NCBI GenBank assembly: GCA_015039465.1
Contig: MU130359.1
Location: forward strand, 429,115 to 493,114
Length of the DNA stretch: 64,000 nt
Direction: 5' to 3'
Source of the DNA: Phlegmacium glaucopus
Taxonomy: Eukaryota; Basidiomycota; Agaricomycetes; Agaricales; Cortinariaceae
Shown: positions 1-11,461 of the stretch, one piece after another
How positions within the stretch are numbered: the stretch's first letter is position 1
Layout of the letters: each line of letters opens with the position of its first letter
Notes under the pieces: generated by a model
What the model was told of the DNA's origin: nothing
The model's database searches: none
What the model saw: the letters and a program-made list of their open reading frames with translations, nothing else
Position numbers and translations under genes: made by a program

Positions 1-1777
1 CTTTCCAAGTAGGTCTTGGTCTCTTGAATGATGTGAGTTTCTGCGAGAGCGAGTTTAACAGCTGCGTTATCGCCTGATTCAGGATTTAATATTTCCGATT
101 TGTTGATGTTCATTCGATCGGCAATCGATGAAGCCACAGCGTCGCTCTATACAGTGGAGGATTAAGTACATTGTTATTATATTCAAGACAAAGTATACCT
201 ACATTCATGTATAACATACTCCAATTAAATTCCTTGCCTGCCATCGACTTCCTCTTCGCATTCTTCTCATCCTTCACACTGTTCTTCCTCCCATCACCTT
301 CTACCACCTCGAACTTGCCCTTTCTGTCAACTGCAGCCAAGATGTGTAATAGACGGCCCTGAAAGGATTTCTTATCTAGAGCCTCGTAAGCTGCCAAAGC
401 TTGGGCTGGTCGGGCAAAAGTTACATATGCAAGGCCTTTCCGCTGTTTGGTTGCCGAATCCAACGGTGAATGGATCTGGGACAAAGGCGTAAGTGGAAAG
501 TTGAGAGAAAGACGAACAAGAACAAGAATAAAGTTCAGAATAATATTTCTACTATCGGTTTTCCCTGAGGATCAGCATTCCCGAAGGTCTGATGTCCCTA
601 TGAAGATATTCATCTTTGAAGCCAGATGGCAAGGAAAGAGGTGTGAATGCAAAATAGTCACCTAAAAAGAAGAATATTAGTCCACGGGTCAAGAAGGATG
701 AAGTTGAAAACCAAAAAAAGAATAAAGATCAGAATTTTTTTCTACTATCGGTTTTCCCAAAGGAATCAACATGCTCAATAAAGAGTCTGATGTCCCTATT
801 TATTTTTTCATCTTATATGCTTCGGACGCAAAAAAAATTTGACCGAAAAGAATAGAAAAACTTGCCTGAGATATTTCGCCAAAAGGTTTAAACAGATCCG
901 CTAGCTCCTCATCGGTACATGAAAATGCTAAATTCCGCACAAACAACCGTGAGGTTTGGAGGATCGTCTCCTTCGTATCGTCCTTTGGTTCCTTCACAGG
1001 GAGTGGTGCTTCTGGTGATGCCTACCTCACATAAGATAAGCGTCAGTATGATATATTTCGATAACGGAAAAGTTTAACCATTGTTCCCTTGTTATTAAGT
1101 TCTCCCTCGTCGTCGGACTGCTCAAAGACTTTCTCAACGACGTCGACGTTTTTAGACATTCGCTGCTTCATCCACTCTAGATCAGAGACGTCGTCCTGAC
1201 GAGGTGCTTGTTCCACATCTTGCATAGTCGCGTCGTCCGTTAGTGGAACAGAAACAGTTGGTTGAACTGTGGCTTCGTTTGCCCAAGCCGGACCTGTCCT
1301 CGGCTTCATTACTTTCATGAATTCTTCCAGCTGGGCATCGCCTTTCGGTCTAGTTTCGGCAATTGAGTCTGTTTGCACTATCGCAGGTGTTGACCCCGCC
1401 GTTAAAGTTGGCTTTTCCGAGGACGAATCGTCTATGCGCCGTCGCTTGTTAGGTCGTGGCGTGGGTGCATCTTTTGTTCCCTGATGGCCTCATGAGGCAT
1501 AATGGTTTTAAAAATCAGTAAATATTCATACCTCGGTAACATTGACACTAATCCTTGTGGAGTCAATAAAAGTTCGATCAAACCACCTTTGAGCAGCCAA
1601 TGCCTCCTGGTCGGACTTGTATCCAACAAAACCAAAACGTCGAGAGGTCCCGTCTGGCTTGGAAGAAACCTTTACATCCGTGAGAGTACCCCCAGGACCT
1701 TTTTTCTGTTCAAAGTGTTCCCGTAATTTGGCGGGAGTCACATAGGATGGAAGATTCTTGACGATCAGCCTCGACAT
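1..1777 (-). CDS. mrd1: Multiple RNA-binding domain protein 1 (Mrd1/RBM19), 5' part
   Basis: U3-associated RRM protein of the nucleolus; in the known family it is needed for pre-rRNA cleavage in the small-subunit processome. Exons on the minus strand: 1777-1532, 1480-1079, 1021-866, 475-203 and 146 to the window edge. RRM1 starts at residue 1 (MSRLIVKNLPSYVTPAKLRE, later RRFGFVGYKS). A basic linker follows (RPNKRRRIDD), then an acidic stretch (SDLEWMKQRMSK). RRM2 has LFVRNLAFSCTDEEL and, after an intron, KGLAYVTF. The piece at the left edge begins SDAVASSIADRMNINKSEIL, matching the inter-RRM region of the family. The remaining RRMs lie outside the window. The start is the first ATG and directly opens RRM1. 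The intron 865-476 is unusually long (390 bp) and appears to use a GC-AG pair (CAG|GCAAGT), the only choice that keeps RRM2 in phase. Identification is confident; exon ends are by eye. Confidence 0.93.
521..840. repeat. Diverged direct repeat inside mrd1 intron
   Basis: Positions about 525-640 and 718-840, both inside the long mrd1 intron, share several blocks in the same order: AATAAAG.TCAGAAT, a run ending CTACTATCGGTTTTCCC, then GTCTGATGTCCCTAT and TTCATCTT. This is a local tandem duplication that explains the intron's unusual length. It has no coding potential that I can see. Confidence 0.7.
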
Positions 1778-1942
1778 TTAAGTTATTTACTAGACTGATA
1801 GCCTAGAAGTCATAACGAACATGAGGAAAGAAGAGAAAAGAAAAAATTATTTTCACATTGCCGATTTAAATCTCCGACCGGGGATCGCCGCGTTCCGTAT
1901 GCTGCTTGATCGCTCTATACTTACCTCCTAGCATAATCTCCT

Positions 1943-2827
1943 ATGCCTCCCAAAATCAAAGCAGTATTTTCAGATGAGAAAAACCCTCGAGGAATTCCAA
2001 AAGCTCCTTTCATTGTGAGGGCTTCAAGCCTTGTTTCGTGTATATTGTTCTTTCGTTTTGACTTGTGATCACAGACAGATGTTGAAGAATATCTTGGTGG
2101 AGCCGATGCTAATGTTGAAGGGACATTAAAAAGTTTCCAAGATGCTTTAGCGTACGTTTTTCGTTTCTCACATTGATTTTTTTGCTTTTGAATGATATTC
2201 ATCTTATGGGAAGCGCAGCAAGTATCGCTACATGGACTCAAGTCTAACTCAAAGGCGAGCGAGCTTGGAGGAAAAAATTCCAGATATTAGGAAGACCCTT
2301 GATATGGTAGAATACTTGCGGGAGAGAAGGGTAAGTTGTTTTTTTACAAGCACCTGATCACACCCCGATGTGAAGATTGTCACAGGAAGGCAAAAGCAAG
2401 GCATCAGGAGAGGAAGAAGATATAGATGACCTAACGGATGCTGAAGACTCCCAAAAGCCTCTTAAAACGACTTTTGAACTTAATGACACACTTTATGCTG
2501 AAGCCGAACTCGAAGACAGTGATACCGTCTTCCTTTGGCTTGGGGTACGTTAAGATACCCCCTGTCCAATATCCATGTCTCATCCTATCTATCCTCAAGG
2601 CCAACGTTATGTTATCATACAAAATCCCAGCCGCTGTTACCCTACTAAAATCTAAGCTGGACGTCGCACAGACAAGTTTAGATAATACGATTGAAGATCT
2701 CGAGTTCCTGAGGGAGCAACTGACGATCATGGAAGTGAATACGGCTCGGGTGTATAATTGGGACGTGAAACGGAGAAGAGAACGGCGAGAGGCAGAAGCT
2801 GTTCGAGTCGGGAACATTGACAAATAG
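1943..2827 (+). CDS. PAC10: Prefoldin subunit 3 (Pac10/VBP1 family)
   Basis: Alpha-type subunit of the hexameric prefoldin co-chaperone, which passes unfolded actin and tubulin to the CCT chaperonin in the cytosol. Exons 1943-2014, 2075-2151, 2219-2330, 2386-2544 and 2600-2827 join in frame with GT-AG introns of 55-67 bp. The N-terminus is MPPKIKAVFSDEKNPRGIP. Next comes DVEEYLGG, the first long helix (KYRYMDSSLTQRRASLEEK), a linker, the family signature VFLWLGANVMLSY, the second long helix (LLKSKLDVAQTSLDNTIED) and the strongly conserved end TARVYNWDVKRRR. About 215 residues, a normal family length. The start lies 166 bp from the divergently transcribed mrd1, so the two genes may share a promoter. 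Nothing is broken. Confidence 0.95.
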
Positions 2828-3456
2828 CCCACTGGCAAACGATTGGAGTCTGTTCGTGCCAGTATGTTCCGTTTACCTATGACTTCCATGAATAATTTTC
2901 CATGTCTTATGGTGCGCAGATGCCAGTTCTTGCTTGATTGCATTCACCAAATGAAAAATGATTTCGACAAGTCTCAACTCGTGCCACAATATGAAACAAC
3001 GCTGGGACTTTCCGGAAGTTCTGTAAAGTAGGGAAGCTCATCTATCTGATAGCACCGGCAATGCCTATATATCGAACGATTTTCCACACCCCCTCTATCC
3101 TCGATGAATGAATTTCACAATGCTTCACATAATTGTTCGGGGATCTATTTGGATGCAGCGAGCAGTGAGCAAAACTTGATTTTCCATCACCTCAGTTAGC
3201 GTCGACATTTCCTCTATCAATTCTGTCAGTCTATCTTGGTACATACTTGCAACATCAGTGAATTTTGAGCCTGGCAAGTTGCCAGTCTTATTATATAGGC
3301 ATTATTTCGGATGATGTCCTGTGACAGAGTCTAGCAAGGCTGTGCCTAAACCCACGATACTAGGACCTGTAAAGCGGGACGGCTCCACGGTTTCCTGACC
3401 TGAGACCAACCACATCGACAGAAATCCAGTGGATCAACTCCAAGTCTTGCGACCTT
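2828..3456. other. Intergenic, left edge of the repeated module
   Basis: No convincing gene. From about 3277 the sequence (starting near TTGCCAGTCTTATTATATAG) recurs at about 11964, where it lies in front of the second NACHT gene. The left boundary of the tandem module therefore falls near 3277. Bases 2828-3276 are single-copy in this window. Confidence 0.7.
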
Positions 3457-6212
3457 ATGTTTCCAAACGCATCTGGTGTTGTGATTAATGGGGGAACGCT
3501 CGTCAATCAAACCAACCGTACATGTAGAGGTCTGTTATTTAAGCCTGACGGTCTTCAGGTTTTGCTTCTAACTTAAAGACTTCGTCCAACTATATATATG
3601 AATAGGGATGGATCTTCTTATGGAATGTGTCGCAACTGACGCATTCCACAACTCCGATGAGCTCTACGATGCTCCGAAGTGCCATCCTCACACCCGTGTT
3701 GCCGTGTTGGAGGACATCATGCAGTGGGTTGAAGAGTCTGAGTTGGCGCAAGACGCTTTTATGCTGTGGCTATTTGGACCGGCAGGCACTGGAAAATCAG
3801 CCATCGCCAAAAGGATAGCAGAGATAGCCACCGACAAAGACCTACTCATCGCCGCCTTTTTCTTCTCCAGAACATCACCGACCCGAAGCACCAAAGATCG
3901 ACTCATCGCAACGCTAGCGTACCAACTGGCATTATCAATTCCTGACACCCGTACTCAGATAGAGGATGCGATCGAACGTGATCCGGCCATTTTCAAGAAA
4001 ACTATTCAAACCCAAATCGATACTCTCCTTATCAAACCTTTCCAATCCGTGCCAACTCATATCGTTGCCTCCAAAAAACTGATTATCATAGACGGTCTTG
4101 ACGAGTGTAACGATAGCAAAGCCCAAGTAGCAATCCTCGACGCCATCTCCCGTTCCTTCCCTAAACACAACCTACCAATCATATTCCTTATCGCCAGTCG
4201 GCCTGAGGTAGATATTGTCACCTCGTTCAACGGCAAGGAGCCTCTGAAATCCATCCATCGTCGCCTTGCCCTGGATGATATCTACCGGCCAGATGATGAT
4301 ATTCGTTTGTTCTTGTCTGACAAGTTCGAACAGATTAGACTTACTCATCCCTTGAGATCGACCATTCCAATATCTTGGCCAACTCAACCAACATTAGATA
4401 CGCTCGTCAAGAAATCGTCCGGACAGTTTATATATGCCGCAACAGTGGTCAGATTTGTCGAATCGAACTGTCATCGACCATCTGCGCGCCTAAACATCAT
4501 CCTCGGAATCTCACCGCCCGGGAAAATGAACCCATTTGCTGAGTTAGATGCGCTCTACCATCACATCTTCTCCTCTGTGGATGATATACAACTCACATTG
4601 CACGTTCTAAGTCTCTATGTTGCGGATCCCTCTCTCGGAGATAGACTTCGCGCAAGCGCTCTGTCGCCTGAACTGTTTTTGTCCCTTGAACAGGGAGATA
4701 TTCAGGTTGCATTAATCAACTTGGCGTCCGTTGTTCGATATGATGAATCATCTGGAGAGGTCAAGATCCTGCATGCGTCTCTTGTCGATTTTCTGTCTGA
4801 TAAACGTCGATCTACTGTTTTTTACATCGATATGGTAAATACATGCACCGATTTTTTCTGCCGCATTCTTCAATATATCAAAGGGCCTGATGGAATACGA
4901 GGTGCGTCACCATTATCATTACACTTCAACTCATTGACACATCCTGAAATCCAGCCGGAGATGTTAGTCTGCTCTACACAACACTTGAGTTGCGCCAATG
5001 GATTCCCAAAGGTCAAGGCCGGAGCGCCATCTTGAACTTCGATCTTGATGCCTTTTTGGAGGCGTCCATCATATATTATTATAAGGATCCCAACATCTTT
5101 CATTATTGGCCCTCATCTCCAATTTCGAGCACCTTCGATTTCTGGATGGAAGTTCTTGCTGAGGCGGTGAGATGCTCATTCGACCAAAACCTTTCATCGC
5201 TCATCCCGTAGAATAGGTACATGAAGATGAGGATCAAAAAGAAGCTCTGTATCGATGCAATGAATCCTTTGAGTCGCGGGCACAAAAATATCAATCTGAC
5301 TGGCGATTACAGCTATTATTGACCTTGATAGCTGCTAGTTCCGGCCCACATTATCTATCTCGACTAACGGATTATGAGATCCCGCCATGTAGGTGTGCGG
5401 ATATCCTCCTGGAAATGGACGACCACGATCTTCACCTTGTTGATCAGGATGCATTAGATCTTCGCCATGCATACCAAGGGTCTTACTCCACTGACATGAA
5501 TGTTATAATGTCCCGTTATGTAGATGGTGATAGATGTGCTACTGCAGCCTTACATTGCATGCGTTTCTTGTCCAATCCTCCGTAAGTCAAGCAATATCAT
5601 TCAGGTGCTGTAATTGATCAGATAATCGAGGTTTAGAAAATATTCCGGGAGAAATGATAGTCCCGAGACGGGCCTCACATATGCGGAACGTATAGCAACT
5701 TGTGCCAAAGCTCTCGATATGCTGTGTCCACTCCTGCAAGTGGCAAACACTTCACCAGACCTAGTGCAATTTATTACCAATCGCGACATCCACCCAGCAG
5801 TTCGAAAAGATCTCTCTGTTTGTTCTTATGACTTATCGTGGGTAGATGCGTATATCCTTGCATTTCTGAGTGTAAGTATGGAATTCGCATCGCCTTGTTC
5901 AAGTTGATTCATTACCTTGATGATTTGCAATTCAACTCATAGCGAGCAAGTGTGTGTGTCAACTGGAGGATCATATCTGTGATACAACGTCTAGGTAGAA
6001 CTGGTATGTGAAGCAAATAATCCTCAGAAACATCATGATAACTTTCCAAATATATATTAGGCCAGCCGCCATCGGAATCGGAATTAGAGAGGAACCATGG
6101 GATAGTTGATTGGGAAGCAGAAAGGGAATTGATTTTACAACGTTTGGATCAGTGTTGTTCGAAGAGCACCTTTGGCCGTCATCGTCATGGCTATTATTTG
6201 AGGTTTTGCTAA
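3457..6212 (+). CDS. NACHT-domain STAND NTPase, copy 1
   Basis: Signal-transducing NTPase of the fungal NOD-like receptor type; in other fungi such proteins act in non-self recognition, but the ligand here is unknown. Seven exons join in frame: 3457-3529, 3606-4901, 4961-5166, 5217-5581, 5637-5871, 5943-6003 and 6061-6212, giving about 795 residues. The leader MFPNASGVVINGGTLVNQ is of the type that opens many agaricomycete NACHT proteins. CHPHTR precedes the nucleotide-binding domain. Walker A is GPAGTGKS (about residues 82-89) and Walker B LIIIDGLDEC (about 183-192). Then come a winged-helix-like region and HASLVDFLSD. The C-terminal 330 residues contain no ankyrin, WD or TPR repeats that I recognise. 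A contiguous reading stops at 5035; the intron at 4902-4960 removes this apparent break. The last exon differs from copy 2 because the sequence diverges from about 6165. Confidence 0.85.
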
Positions 6213-7340
6213 CCGTCGAAATAGTGGATTCATTGTATCTGATGTAATAGTGTTGATTACTTTCTTAGTCATAAATATCTTTGATATGCTAGAAAGTACA
6301 AATTGATCTAAATAAACTTACTAACTGATCTGGGAGCGGTAGCGACGAGAAGGAAACTAAAGTCGAAGAATATTCATCCTAAATCATGTTTCCTTAGATT
6401 CCAATGTTCGTCGACCGGGGTTGAACGGAGGAAAGGACTACGGAGAAACCGCAGCAACCTCTGCTCGTTAGTCTGAATATTTAGATTTAACTGTACCTAT
6501 AAGGATATCAAGTTAATTTATGCCTAAGCTGCCGTGCTACCGGAGGAGCTCATAAGGATGCAGTAATCTCCGTCATGCGTGCTCAGACTAATGAGCAGAG
6601 GAGATACGCAGGTTGTGGGTGGGTGGGCGAAATAGATCGCGTCGAGTATGAAAATGCGGTAAGAGTATAATTTATTGCTATGGTGCGAAATAAATAATCG
6701 GTTATGATGATGGTTTAAAGAAAAGGGCGAGGGATCATGTGATCCAAACGCGTCCATATTTCTTCTTCGCAAAACATCGGTACATTTCTTTCGATACTCA
6801 TTCATCTACCTCCACACAATATTGTAAGGAATGGATAATTCTCGGATACGGATTACAAACATCACCTCGTGTGACCTTCGTCACAAAGGACTTCCTGTTT
6901 TACTATTAGCAATCACTCTGCGAGTGGCCTCGCTTGCTGTGGCCCATGTCTCGTATCTCATTGTTCTGGTCTAGTATAAATACAGTAGAAGAAACTACAT
7001 AGAATATTAACTATCTTCCCCCCATTATCTATTGTTCTGAGCCCGTACTAAGCTGCCTACCATCTTACAATATCCATTACATGATTTACAAGGCAAACGC
7101 TGAAATAGAGAAAAGGTGGCTGGTGATCTATGTCGTATTTTTGTGGGAAACTTATAGTAATACTGCTGTACATGAGCCGGCCATCAGTTGTTACATAACA
7201 GCCGGTGTTAATGCTTGCTGCTTACTAAAACCCCTGTAGATTTATTTAAATCATGATGATAGAGAGGCCCTACAAATTTACCTCGGCCTCCTTCTATCCA
7301 TCTCATCCAGCTCTCTTCAATTCGTTGCAAGGCGGTCACT
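6213..7340. other. Intergenic with about 930 bp absent from the second module
   Basis: The equivalent interval between NACHT and MFS in copy 2 is only 291 bp. Sequence from about 6170 to about 7105 has no counterpart there; either it was inserted here (which would have replaced the NACHT 3' end) or it was deleted from copy 2. From about 7105 (GGTGATCTATGTCGTA) onward the two modules match again up to the MFS start. No gene is recognised in it. Confidence 0.6.
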
Positions 7341-9711
7341 ATGATTGAGGAAGACGATCTCCAAAAGACTCATGGATCTTCCGTACAACAAGATAAAGAG
7401 AGAGGACCAGTTACAGATGGATTTATAGAAAGTGCAACTAGTTCTGTAGAGAACTTGTACAAGGAAGGAGTTCTCGATCCTGTTTATTACGCGAAAACAT
7501 TGGTTTTTAATCGTGCTCTACAAGAAATAGGGATGGGAAAATATCAGGTATTCCAGTTTCTGACGAGCATATAAACTAGTTGAACTCCTCTATTGACATT
7601 ATTGTCACAAGTACATGCTCCTTGTGGTGGCAGGCATGGGATGGTTTGCGTAAGTCATGTCAAAAAGTGTTGACGAGTTTTTTTCTGACGGATAAATGGC
7701 GTTGGGATATCTAGAGATAGCGTTTGGCCAGTCAGTCCCAAATATTTTATGTTCTCTCATAAATCATGGTTTCTGACATTTGTGTAATAGTTGATCACAG
7801 GCCTGATTCTAGCCCCTGTGACCGATGAATTTACATTCAAGGCGCCATTTCTGAGTTTAGCTGCCAACGCTGGTTTACTCGTTGGTGCCGTATTCTGGGG
7901 TTTTGGTTGTGATGTCTGGGGAAGACGGTACGTCGTGCTAAGTGCTTCACATTTGACGGGAAAAAATGAATGACCTTTGGACTTGTTAGATGGTGTTTTA
8001 ATGTCACTCTGTTTCTTGCTGGCGTTTTTGGTCTTGCTGCTGGAGGTTCACCAAATTTTATTACGTTGGCATCGCTCCTCGCAGTGGTGGGCGTAGGTGT
8101 CGGAGGTACGCTCAAGCTTAGGCCGAAAATCGTAAATTTAATATTGATGGAGCGAGACAGGAAATCTTCCAGTGGACTCTGCCGTATTCCTTGGTTTGTT
8201 TTCTCTAGCTAATTAAAAGTCCTAACTGAACATTTCTGTGTAAAAGATTTAGTACCCGCTTCGCATCAGTACCTTTTAACTTTCATGTCCATATTTTGGT
8301 GTTTGGGACAATTGGTTGTCAGTTTGGTAACTACGCTTATTTGACTTTTCAATTATTTCATCATGTTCTGACGCTTTCCTTCTACTTTTGCAGCTCGCAT
8401 GGCCGCTAATTGCCAATTTCTCATGTCCGATCGGATCTACGAATTGTCAGCGATCCGATAACATGGGATGGAGGTATCTTCTATTCATGCTCGGAGGAAT
8501 AACTCTCATTTTGTGGGCCCTTCGCTTTTTCCTCTTCGATCTCGTCGAAAGTCCTCGGTATCTTATCGGCAAAGGAAAGGACGAGGAGGCTGTTGCTGTC
8601 ATACATAAGATCGCAACTTATAATTCGACGACATCATCATTAACCGTTGAGCACTTGACGAAGATAGGCTCTATGGTTAATGATGAGGAAGTCGGTGCTC
8701 GCGGAAAAGGCCTTTTGAGTAGAACGTCAAATTTTACTACAGAACATATCAAAGCTTTGTTCGCTACAAGAAAGATGGCTTATTCGACGTCTCTTCTGAT
8801 GTCTATCTGGGGTAAGTTGGTTTGTGTTCATGTGCTGAGGTGGACTGAAATAACTCTAGGTATCATTGGTTTGGCATCAACCCTCTATAACAACTTTCTA
8901 CCGTTCCTGTGCGTGATGTTTCTGCTTCTCCGTATTGTAAGTGGCAGGCCTCATAAAGCAACAACAGGTTGGCGAGTCGTGGAGCTCATTTCGGCGACGC
9001 CTCTTTGAACATCACATACCGCAATGTACGTGATTTCTTTGATTTCTTTTCCCGTAAAGCTAATTGTTTAACAACGTCAGACTTTAATTCTTGCCGTCGT
9101 CGGCGTGCCTGCTGCTCTAGCTGCAACGTGGGCAGTAGAAACGCCATACATCGGGCGAAAGGGCACATTGGCTATTTCCTCCGGCAAGTTATTCCATTCC
9201 CTTCATACACCAAGTACATTATTCAACGACTCCTTGCGGAAGATAGGGCTAACCGGTGCCTTTCTTTTCGCGAGCACAACCGCGCGGAGCTCTAATGCTC
9301 TGCTCGGTTGGAATTGTGGATATGCATTCAGTAGCAATGTGGGTATTTCTTTCCTTGGAAGCCTAGAGCTTTATACTTTGCGTTTTATCTGACCATTATC
9401 TGTTTCATAAGATCATGTATGGAGTTTTGTACGCTATTTCTCCTGAAATATTTCCAGCCAAAGATCGTGGAACTGGTAATGGACTGGTATTCACGGCCAC
9501 ACGTATTTTTGGCCTCATTGTAAGCAGCTTGGAAACTTTCAACTCCTTTTGATAAACTTATGTTTGGAGTATTTTTTAGGCTCCGATTATTGCGTTGTAT
9601 GCCAACTTGACAACGGCTGTTCCGGTGTATATTTCAGGCGCTTTGATTCTTCTGGCGGGCGGTATGGCATTACTGATTCCATATGAACCTAGAGGGAAAG
9701 CTTCCATGTGA
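7341..9711 (+). CDS. MFS transporter (SVOP / sugar-transporter-like), copy 1
   Basis: Twelve-helix major facilitator of the fungal SVOP-like group; substrate unknown, plasma or vacuolar membrane expected. Thirteen exons (7341-7547, 7612-7649, 7715-7730, 7791-7927, 7990-8105, 8161-8193, 8247-8326, 8394-8811, 8860-8908, 8968-9025, 9081-9338, 9412-9519, 9580-9711) join in frame to 549 residues. Signatures in order: ALQEIGMGKYQ, GMGWFADSVWPLITG, the helix 2-3 loop GCDVWGRRW, NVTLFLAGVFGLAAGGSPNF, GNLPVDSAVFL, VESPRYLIGKGKDEEAV, NALLGWNCGYAFSSN, MYGVLYAISPEIFPAKDRGTGN and the end YEPRGKASM. Exon 3 is only 16 nt long. About 20 residues after LAISS (9177-9236) are absent from relatives as I remember them and resemble an intron, but no phase-compatible splice pair exists, so I read through. 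The gene follows the NACHT gene in both modules. Confidence 0.87.
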
Positions 9712-11039
9712 GATTTTTCTCTCTCTTGGTTGGTTTTTTTGCTTCAAGGGTCAATTTCTGGATGATAATACCCTGGGGAATGATGTGTCCGGATTTGTTC
9801 GTTTGGGATATGGCAGATAGGCGGCTGGAGAGAAGAATGATCCTTCTTTTTTTTAGGAATACTGGTAGTTGAGCGAGTATTATCTTGAGTTTGATGTATT
9901 CGTGTAGAATGGAGTATAATGTTTAGAGGAGGGGTTCTGCCCCCATCTCAATCTTCAAGTCGTTATCTTTTGTTTTCGTTTTGGTATGCAATATTGTCTA
10001 GCCACCATATTTAGGCAGCAGATGAGCCCCATTGCGACGCTTTCGAGGGGATGACCTGGACAGGTCAGGATTGGGTCCATCCTTGGGTCAAGGTCCTGCA
10101 ACGCTAGGCGCTTGTCGGTTACAACGCTAGAGCGAGACGGGCAGCTAACTCCTGTTTTCAGTAGGGTAAGGGGATTTTTCCAGGACATCTGTATTAAGAG
10201 GAAACGACGACGAGGTGGCTACGATAAGCAACGATGAGATAACTTGTGCGTTGTGTGAGATATTCAGATGGAGGGAAGGATGTTTGATTGTAGTGTAACA
10301 GTCAAATATGAATACGAAGAATTCTGGATATGAATTCTTCGTTTGTGCCTAGGGCTTGCCCGGGCTCCTCTTTTTTGGATCTCAAAGTTGAGCGGGATTG
10401 GCCAGGCTTGGGCCCAATCGCACTGAAAAGATTGGCCAGAATTCTGGGTCCAATCACGTGATCCAAATGCTTTCAGATTTCGATCTGAAGTTGATGCGAG
10501 GAAAACCGGGCAAGGCCTGAGCGTCTGGAGAGCTCGGTTGTGGCAAAACATGTGCCGAAACCAATCTGCTGTACCGGACGCTGAAGGGGATGGTGGGTGG
10601 GTCGAAAAAACTCAGTGAAAACTGAAGAGACCCTTTTTCCCGTGTCAGAAGTTCTTTTCGTAGGACGTATTATTATTCGTGTTTGTACTTGTAATGTACA
10701 AACCCAAAGAGGTCTGATTCTGACGCGTTACGTTATCTTATCCGATGATGAGCATGCGCTCGTTCCTCGCGCTTGCTCATCGCGGAGTAAGAATTAGAAG
10801 ACGTGAGGAGAAATTGTGTCAATGCTCGACATCCCAACCCAATCCGAAAAAGTCATGCTCGTAGGGATCCTCCCCTCCAACTACGCGTAAGAAGCTTCTC
10901 GCCGCAGATTAATAAATATTGCCACCACACATAGCGTCCGCGACTGATGAATACCCAGCGAGTGGGTTTGATGGAGTGATTAAACTGCTCGAGCATGAGG
11001 GTGATTAATATTTACTTGACAACGTCAATAGGTTAGTAC
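9712..11039. other. Intergenic block shared with module 2, with an inserted element
   Basis: The segments 9985-10100 and 10105-10231 recur at 17850-17957 and 18370-18495, and in part at 20330-20480 and 20700-20800. I recognise no protein in them. Bases 10790-11039, downstream of the secreted-protein gene, are also repeated in modules 2 and 3. Confidence 0.6.
10232..10782. mobile_element. MITE-like insertion, 551 bp
   Basis: Compared with module 2 (around 18495, where ATAAGCAACGG runs directly into TAAGAATTAG), module 1 carries about 550 extra bases here. The extra segment begins CGATGAG and ends CTCATCG, a 7-bp terminal inverted repeat. It contains no credible gene. A target-site duplication is not clear. 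A non-autonomous DNA element is the simplest reading; deletion from the other copies is the alternative. Confidence 0.45.
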
Positions 11040-11349
11040 TTACTGGGCCAGCTTTCTGATTTTAAGTCAGAGATTAATAGCGATTCCATCACATATTTGT
11101 TAACCAACTCACGGAGAATAATACCAGTGCTTGGGAGGGGGCGGGCAACGGGCAAGGAGAAGCGTTTGATCGTTGCTGAGCTCACGGCCAAAGAGAGAAT
11201 CTTCGGAAGCGCTTCGTCTGTAAAGACCAAATTAGCGCCTACTAATAAGGAAGGTGAACGTAAACAAACCTTTGGATGGGACTACCATAAGCGAAGGTTG
11301 GAGCAGCAACAAGAGCCCCAATGAACATGGAAAGTGTCAATTTAACCAT
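11040..11349 (-). CDS. Small secreted protein, copy 1
   Basis: Predicted 66-residue secreted peptide of unknown function. Exons on the minus strand: 11349-11270, 11217-11113 and 11055-11040, with GT-AG introns. The N-terminus is a clear signal peptide (MVKLTLSMFIGALVAAPTFA). It is followed by a short polar mature part with a dibasic pair (IQRRSASED), then LFGRELSNDQTLLLAR, a CPPPPKHW stretch and the end KLAQ. Only one cysteine is visible. A TATA-like box (TATAAG on the minus strand, 11456-11461) lies about 110 bp upstream. An intact paralogue is at 18748-19062 and a broken one near 21333. I do not recognise the family; the residue pattern resembles other short secreted proteins of basidiomycetes. 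Small size makes the model tentative, but conservation of the splice sites in two copies supports it. Confidence 0.6.
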
Positions 11350-11455
11350 TTTTGAATAGAAGATTTGGAATTGAATTCCAATGAAGTGGTGTAAGGCGGG
11401 GAAGGGAGACCGGCTCTGGGAGAAAGAATGACGCTACACCCACATCTTATATGCA

Positions 11456-11461
11456 AAAGAG
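11456..11461 (-). promoter_or_regulatory. TATA-like box of secreted-protein copy 1
   Basis: TATAAG on the minus strand, about 110 bp before the ATG. The same box and spacing are kept upstream of copies 2 and 3. Confidence 0.45.

Noticed and set aside
5319..5585. A separate small gene downstream of NACHT copy 1 (and its equal in copy 2)
   Set aside because: It is exon 4 of the NACHT gene; a 50-bp intron joins it in frame in both copies.
9177..9236. A GC-AG intron in MFS exon 11 (GCAAGT...GGAAG)
   Set aside because: The segment resembles an intron but is 59 bp and removal breaks the downstream frame in both copies; reading through keeps the frame, so it is left as coding.
9955..10188. Minus-strand frame with DPILTCPGHPLESVAMG shared by modules 1 and 2
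   Set aside because: Conserved only because the DNA is duplicated; no start context, no family resemblance and different extensions in the two copies.
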